DNA of 64,000 bases. It comes from an uncultured Flavobacterium sp. (lineage in GTDB: Bacteria > Bacteroidota > Bacteroidia > Flavobacteriales > Flavobacteriaceae). The stretch is taken from contig NZ_CAMLDD010000022.1 in assembly GCF_946478785.1 (NCBI RefSeq), forward strand, positions 34,251 to 98,250. The letters run 5' to 3'. The position numbers and the translations under genes are program-made. The notes beneath the pieces were generated by a model that was not told the DNA's origin, did no database searches, and saw only the letters and a list, made by a program, of their open reading frames with translations. This document shows positions 59,678 through 64,000 of the stretch, in pieces (position 1 is the first letter of the stretch; each line of letters begins with the position of its first letter).

Positions 59678-61225
59678 TTATTTTCCTTCTAAAACAACTA
59701 CTGAGAAAGGAGGAATGGTAATTTCAAGTTTTCCCTTTTTGTTTTCGAAACCTTTGAAAACTGTTGGGATAATTTTATTTGGTGTATCGAATGAATTGTA
59801 ATCCTGCAATTTAGCAGATGTAATTACTGTTCCTGAGAAGTTTTTAACTCCAAGATCTTTCACATCAATTTCTATTTTGTTTTTATTTTTTGCATCAACA
59901 TTTACTAATGAAATATGAATTGCTCCGCTCTTATCTTTTGAAGCAGAAGCTGATACTGCAGGAAGTGTTTCTCCATTAACCGTATACAATGGCGATTGAA
60001 AACTTATCGGTAATAATTTTGCGTCTTGATGCACAGCATACATTTTCATTACATGATAAGTAGGTGTGGTAATCATTTTTGCTTTATCAGTTAAAATAAC
60101 TGCCTGTAATACGTTAACACACTGTGCTAAATTTGCCATTTGAACCCTGTCTGCATGATTGTTGAAAATATTAAGTGTTGATCCGGCCAAAACTGCATCT
60201 CTCATTGTATTTTGCTGGTATAAAAATCCCGGGTTTGTTCCTTTTTCTACTTCATACCAACCACCCCATTCGTCAACCATCATAGCTACTTTTTTCTCAG
60301 GATCGTATTTGTCCATTACAGCAGAATGTTTGGCAACCAGTTCTTCCATTTTTAATGCTGATTGCATTGTTTTAAAATATTGCTCCTCACTAAAATCAAC
60401 TCCATCTCCTTTTTTATTCCAGTTGATTACAGCATAATGATGAACACCAACTCCTCCTAACATATTATGCGGAATATTTTTCATTAAAACTTCTGTCCAG
60501 TTATAATCATCACTGCTTGCTCCTGATGCAATTCGGGTAATGCCACCAGTATTTTCCCAATCTGACATGAAAGTGGCAAATTTGCGGTATTCTCCGGCAT
60601 AATATTCCGCTGTCATGTTTCCTCCACAGCCCCAGGCTTCATTTCCTATTCCCCAGAATTTAACTTTCCATGGTTCAGTTCTACCGTTCTTTTTACGCAA
60701 ATCACTCATCGGACTTTTACCGCTAAAGTTGGTGTACTGTACCCAATCCGCAAGTTCCTGAACAGTTCCGCTCCCTACATTTCCTGACAAATACGGTTCT
60801 GTTCCCAGAAGTTCGCACATATTTAAAAAGTCATGGGTTCCAAAACTATTATCTTCAGTAACGCCACCCCACCATTTGTTTACAATGGTTGGTCTTTGTT
60901 CCTGAGGCCCAATTCCGTCTTTCCAATGATACGTGTCGGCAAAGCAACCTCCCGGCCATCTTAAATTCGGAATTTTTAAATCTTTTAAAGCCGCAATAAT
61001 ATCATTTCTAACTCCTTTAGTATTTGGGATTTTTGAAGTATCCCCTACAAAAAAACCTCCGTAAATACAGCGACCTAAATGTTCAGCAAAATGTCCGTAT
61101 ATGTTTTTGTTGATTGTAGGAGCTTTATCATCATTTTTTAATGTGATGGTAGTAATTTCTTTCTGTGCGAAGGTGATTTGATTAAAAAAAATAAAGAGAA
61201 ATGTGATTAATAATGTCTTTTTCAT
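59678..61225 (-). CDS. abfA: Secreted alpha-L-arabinofuranosidase, GH51
   Basis: 515 residues from ATG 61225. The signal peptide is MKKTLLITFLFIFFNQITFAQ. Catalytic acid/base Glu is in FWGIGNEAWGCGG and the nucleophile Glu in MMVDEWGGWYE, the GH51 pair. The core FAEHLGRCIYGGFF and LRWPGGCFADTYHWKDGIGP are typical. It removes terminal arabinosyl units from arabinan or arabinoxylan, feeding the araBDA pathway. An operator-like palindrome lies 81 bases upstream. In-frame upstream residues to 61264 are not part of it. Confidence 0.94.
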   Translation of the reverse strand: MKKTLLITFLFIFFNQITFAQKEITTITLKNDDKAPTINKNIYGHFAEHLGRCIYGGFFVGDTSKIPNTKGVRNDIIAALKDLKIPNLRWPGGCFADTYHWKDGIGPQEQRPTIVNKWWGGVTEDNSFGTHDFLNMCELLGTEPYLSGNVGSGTVQELADWVQYTNFSGKSPMSDLRKKNGRTEPWKVKFWGIGNEAWGCGGNMTAEYYAGEYRKFATFMSDWENTGGITRIASGASSDDYNWTEVLMKNIPHNMLGGVGVHHYAVINWNKKGDGVDFSEEQYFKTMQSALKMEELVAKHSAVMDKYDPEKKVAMMVDEWGGWYEVEKGTNPGFLYQQNTMRDAVLAGSTLNIFNNHADRVQMANLAQCVNVLQAVILTDKAKMITTPTYHVMKMYAVHQDAKLLPISFQSPLYTVNGETLPAVSASASKDKSGAIHISLVNVDAKNKNKIEIDVKDLGVKNFSGTVITSAKLQDYNSFDTPNKIIPTVFKGFENKKGKLEITIPPFSVVVLEGK

Positions 61226-61305
61226 GTTTTTTAGTTTGAAATTAGTTTTAATTATACAATACATTTAGGAAAACCAAATAAAATTAAATTTAAAATGTAA
61301 TGATT

Positions 61306-61326
61306 TAAGTGTGGTTTTTACATTTG
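61306..61326. promoter_or_regulatory. Putative AraR operator at abfA
   Basis: TAAGTGT-N7-ACATTTG, same 7-7-7 layout as the araB site with 5 of 7 matches in the right arm. A further TAAGTGT half-site is at 61372-61378. Confidence 0.5.
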
Positions 61327-61487
61327 TAAATATAACAATAATAGTGACTCAAAAAAATGCATTTCTTAAAATAAGTGTGAAATTAATTTTGAATAAACAG
61401 TTTCGTAAAAATAAATTAAAACATTTACAGTTTACATTACATTTGAAGCATCTTAATTAACCATTAATTTCAAGTATGGCTTTTAAT

Positions 61488-61508
61488 TAAGTGTAAAAAA
61501 CACATTAT
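61488..61508. promoter_or_regulatory. Putative AraR operator at the regulator gene
   Basis: TAAGTGT-N7-ACATTAT, 52 bases before the araR ATG. The right arm is weaker than at araB; it suggests autoregulation. Confidence 0.5.
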
Positions 61509-61560
61509 TATTACAACATTTTTAAGGAAGTTTATATATTTACCAAATAAAATATAAAAT

Positions 61561-62250
61561 ATGATAAACAGTTATAGTTCTGCGGATAAGGTTTTATTGG
61601 CCGTAGATTGTATCATTTTTGGATTTGACCATCAAGGGCTAAAAATACTTTTGATCAAGAGGGACTTCGAACCTGAAAAAGGAAAATGGTCTTTAATTGG
61701 AGGTTTTTTAAAACGCGACGAAATACTAGACGATGCCGCCATTCGAATTTTGAATACCTATACCGGGTTGCATGATATTTATATGGAACAGCTGCATGCG
61801 TACAGCGAAATAGATCGTGATCCCGTAGACAGAACTATTTCTGTTTCCTATTATGCCTTAATTAATATTGAAAACCATAATACTGAATTGATTAAAAATT
61901 ATCATGCCGAGTGGTTTAGTATAGCTGATGCTCCAAATCTTATTTTTGACCACAACGAAATGGTGCAACATGCCATTAGAAGATTGCGTTACAGAACTTC
62001 GATAAAACCAATCGGATTTGAATTACTGCCTGAAAAATTCACGATGCGCCAATTGTTAGAACTATATGAAGCAATTTTAAGTAAGGAATTGGATAAACGT
62101 AACTTTATCAGTAAAATCAATTCTTTGGAAATTTTAAATAAACTGGAAGAAAAAGACATGCAGTCTTCCAGAAAAGGATCCTACTTATATACATTCAACA
62201 AAGAAAAATATGAGGAAAAATTACTTAACGATTTTGTTCTGAATTTATAA
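61561..62250 (+). CDS. araR: Nudix-fold arabinose regulator, AraR type
   Basis: 229 residues. The N-terminal Nudix-like domain (1-140) has the box in GGFLKRDEILDDAAIRILNTYTGL; the catalytic REUxEE glutamates are replaced (RILNTY), so hydrolysis is unlikely and the fold probably binds a sugar or nucleotide effector. The C-terminal winged helix (FTMRQLLELYEAILSKELDKRNFISKINSLEIL) binds DNA. This architecture matches the AraR group known from Bacteroides thetaiotaomicron. It is divergent from abfA with three TAAGTGT-type sites nearby. Confidence 0.85.
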   Translation: MINSYSSADKVLLAVDCIIFGFDHQGLKILLIKRDFEPEKGKWSLIGGFLKRDEILDDAAIRILNTYTGLHDIYMEQLHAYSEIDRDPVDRTISVSYYALINIENHNTELIKNYHAEWFSIADAPNLIFDHNEMVQHAIRRLRYRTSIKPIGFELLPEKFTMRQLLELYEAILSKELDKRNFISKINSLEILNKLEEKDMQSSRKGSYLYTFNKEKYEEKLLNDFVLNL

Positions 62251-62310
62251 AAACAAAACACGGAATAATCAGGTCATTGATTCCTTGATCTGTAAAATAC
62301 ATCAAAAACA

Positions 62311-62343
62311 AAACCCTGAAAGTCACAAGCTTTCAGGGTTTTT
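62311..62343. terminator. Bidirectional terminator between araR and talC
   Basis: AAACCCTGAAAG and CTTTCAGGGTTT form a perfect 12-bp stem with a short loop; flanked by A/T-runs on both strands. Confidence 0.85.
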
Positions 62344-62388
62344 ACTACAATAAAACTACTATTTAAATAAACTAATTCACTTTTTATT

Positions 62389-63045
62389 TTAACTATTCCC
62401 TTTTTGATAATCTGCCAAAAAAGTAGCTAATCCAATATCTGTTAACGGATGCTTCAATAAACCTTCGATCGCGCTCAAAGGCCCTGTAATAACATCTGAT
62501 CCGGTTTTTGCACAATTGATAATATGCATTACATTTCGAACTGAAGCCGCCAATATCTGAGTTTCAAAACCATAATTATCATAAATAAGCCTGATTTCTT
62601 CAATCAAATTCATTCCATCTGTCGAAATATCATCTAATCTTCCAATGAAGGGTGACACATAGGTTGCACCTGCTTTTGCTGCCAACAAAGCTTGTCCTGA
62701 TGAAAACACCAAAGTACAATTGGTTCTGATTCCTTTGTTTGAAAAATATTTAATTGCTTTTACACCATCTTTAATCATCGGAATTTTTACCACAATTTGT
62801 GGATGCAGTGCAGCTAACTTTTCACCTTCGGCAACCATTCCTTCAAAATCTGTTGAAATAACTTCGGCACTTACATCGCCATCAACTAATTCACAAATTT
62901 TTATATAGTGATCCAAAATATTTTGGGCTCCCATAATTCCTTCCTTTGCCATTAATGACGGATTTGTCGTAACACCATCCAAAACTCCTAAATCGTTGGC
63001 TTCTTTAATATCTTTTAAGTTTGCTGTATCTATAAAAAATTTCAT
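62389..63045 (-). CDS. Transaldolase, TalC/Fsa type
   Basis: 218 residues, the short TalC/F6PA class. It moves a dihydroxyacetone unit between sugar phosphates or cleaves fructose-6-phosphate. The Schiff-base Lys is in [15 protein letters not shown], with [34 protein letters not shown] at the N-terminus and [13 protein letters not shown] after. It lies 9 bases downstream of transketolase, consistent with a pentose phosphate module that consumes xylulose-5-phosphate. Confidence 0.93.
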   Translation of the reverse strand: MKFFIDTANLKDIKEANDLGVLDGVTTNPSLMAKEGIMGAQNILDHYIKICELVDGDVSAEVISTDFEGMVAEGEKLAALHPQIVVKIPMIKDGVKAIKYFSNKGIRTNCTLVFSSGQALLAAKAGATYVSPFIGRLDDISTDGMNLIEEIRLIYDNYGFETQILAASVRNVMHIINCAKTGSDVITGPLSAIEGLLKHPLTDIGLATFLADYQKGNS

Positions 63046-63054
63046 GCTTTCTTT

Positions 63055-64000
63055 TTATTTTAATGAATTAAAATTGTTTTCTTTTAAGTATGCATTGATT
63101 TGTTCAGCCGCATTTTTACTGGTAAAACCAAATTTCTGATCCAGAACCGAAGCCGGTGCCGAATACCCAAAATGATCCAGTCCGAATACCTTTCCGTTGC
63201 TTCCAACCAGATTTTCCAGATTAACCGGAAGCCCGGCAGTAAGTCCGAAGACCAGTCCGTTTGTTGGAACAACACTCTGCTGGTATTCTTTTGGCTGTGA
63301 CCTGAACAGTCCTTCAGAAATTATTGATGCCACATTTATCTTGATCTGCATCGTGCTTTCAAGTTCTGCGGCTGCATCAATCAATGTTGCTACTTCAGAT
63401 CCGTTGGCAATCAGGGTAATGTCTGGATTTTGGGTTTCTTTTACCAGATAACCTCCTTTTTTTGCCTTAGATGCCTCTTCAAATCTGGATTTTCCATTGG
63501 ATGGAAGATCCTTAATATCCTGTCTGGAAAGAATAAGTCCGGTTGGTGTTTTCTTGTTTTCGAGTGCCATCTGCCAGGCAACGGAAGTCTCTATAGCATC
63601 TGCCGGACGCAAGGCCAGTAAACTCTGTTCTCCCGAATGGTTCTTGATTTTCTCCAATAAACGAATCTGCGCTTCCTGCTCGATAGGCTGGTGTGTTGGT
63701 CCGTCTTCGCCTACGCGGAAGGAATCGTGTGTCCAGACATATTTTACCGGAAGTTCCTGAATCGCAGCCAGACGAATGGCCGGTTTCATATAATCTGAAA
63801 ACACAAAAAAGGTCGCCACAACAGGAATAACACCTCCGTGAAGGGCGATTCCGTTGGCGATTGCTGCCATGGTAAGTTCTGCAACTCCTGCCTGCAGGAA
63901 TGCTCCGCTGAAATTGTTTTTCTGTAAAACTGAGGATTTTTTTAAGAAACCGTCTGTCTTGTCGCTATTGGACAAATCGGCAGAAGACACGATCATGTTC
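63055..64000 (-). CDS. tkt: Transketolase, C-terminal part (runs off right edge)
   Basis: 315 codons visible; the frame stays open to the edge, so the 5' end is missing. The pyrimidine-binding segment FSGAFLQAGVAELTMAAIANGIALHGG, the WTHDSFRVGEDGPTHQPIEQEAQIR motif (substrate-binding His and Asp) and the C-terminal domain are complete. It transfers two-carbon units from xylulose-5-phosphate. It is directly upstream of talC in one transcript; both serve the end of arabinose catabolism. Confidence 0.93.
   Translation of the reverse strand, partial: NMIVSSADLSNSDKTDGFLKKSSVLQKNNFSGAFLQAGVAELTMAAIANGIALHGGVIPVVATFFVFSDYMKPAIRLAAIQELPVKYVWTHDSFRVGEDGPTHQPIEQEAQIRLLEKIKNHSGEQSLLALRPADAIETSVAWQMALENKKTPTGLILSRQDIKDLPSNGKSRFEEASKAKKGGYLVKETQNPDITLIANGSEVATLIDAAAELESTMQIKINVASIISEGLFRSQPKEYQQSVVPTNGLVFGLTAGLPVNLENLVGSNGKVFGLDHFGYSAPASVLDQKFGFTSKNAAEQINAYLKENNFNSLK

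Noticed and set aside
1..64000. CRISPR array, prophage, insertion sequence or integrase
   Set aside because: No regularly spaced repeats, phage structural genes, transposase or recombinase frames were seen on either strand.

Overview
The window is chromosomal DNA from a member of the Bacteroidota, most likely Flavobacterium or a close relative. The evidence is the low GC content, the near absence of Shine-Dalgarno sequences, and repeated TTG-N18-21-TAnnTTTG promoters. Lineage-typical families also occur (IPExxxVDY, DUF2480, DUF3078, DUF5689, DUF6249, GxxExxY, a TonB-dependent receptor with a carboxypeptidase-like N-terminal domain), and the SUF and acpP-fabF-rnc neighbourhoods are flavobacterial in style. 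There is no rRNA, CRISPR array, transposase or integrase. Three tRNA genes are present: Leu-CAA and two identical Asn-GTT.

Layout. 1-17.4 kb is mostly housekeeping: a PPP-type phosphatase, a C1 peptidase, the acpP-fabF-rnc-IPExxxVDY-pyk block, purN, rnhA, an autoregulated-looking ECF sigma/anti-sigma module, a PfkB kinase with a long amidophosphoribosyltransferase, sodB, pth, rplY and prs. A previously unmarked pair of tandem small RNA genes lies at 13.2-13.4 kb. 17.7-19 kb holds the tRNAs and a zeta-like kinase preceded by an overlapping 54-codon gene that could be its antitoxin. 19-31.7 kb has rseP, an Old Yellow Enzyme-type reductase, a Gfo/Idh/MocA oxidoreductase, an MFS carrier, a TonB receptor with a DUF5689 lipoprotein behind a terminator-like leader, and hflX. 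31.8-37.3 kb has a four-gene envelope operon of unknown function, then a LytS/LytTR-type two-component pair. 37.5-42.2 kb is a partial SUF operon (sufS, sufE, sufT) with insertions. 42.5-53.6 kb is mixed accessory DNA: a beta-lactamase-like hydrolase, a three-gene kinase/PIN-GNAT/ASCH cassette, 3-hydroxyanthranilate dioxygenase, an LD-carboxypeptidase and an OLD-like ATPase-TOPRIM protein.

53.8-64 kb is an L-arabinose regulon. A secreted GH51 arabinofuranosidase releases arabinose, GalM would interconvert anomers, AraA, AraB and AraD take arabinose to xylulose-5-phosphate, and transaldolase and transketolase feed it into central metabolism. A Nudix-fold regulator (AraR type) with a degenerate Nudix box sits beside abfA. 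Three copies of a TAAGTGT-N7-ACA palindrome lie upstream of araB, abfA and araR; the araB copy covers the -33 element. A decayed second arabinofuranosidase-like C-terminus lies between abfA and araB.

The strongest candidates for undescribed biology are the twin small RNAs (13198-13443), the PIN-GNAT/ASCH/kinase cassette (43862-46286), the mirror-image ECF promoters (8904-8988), and a dispersed hairpin repeat with covarying stems (15.6, 37.4 and 46.3 kb). All assignments are by eye from sequence; no database search was run.
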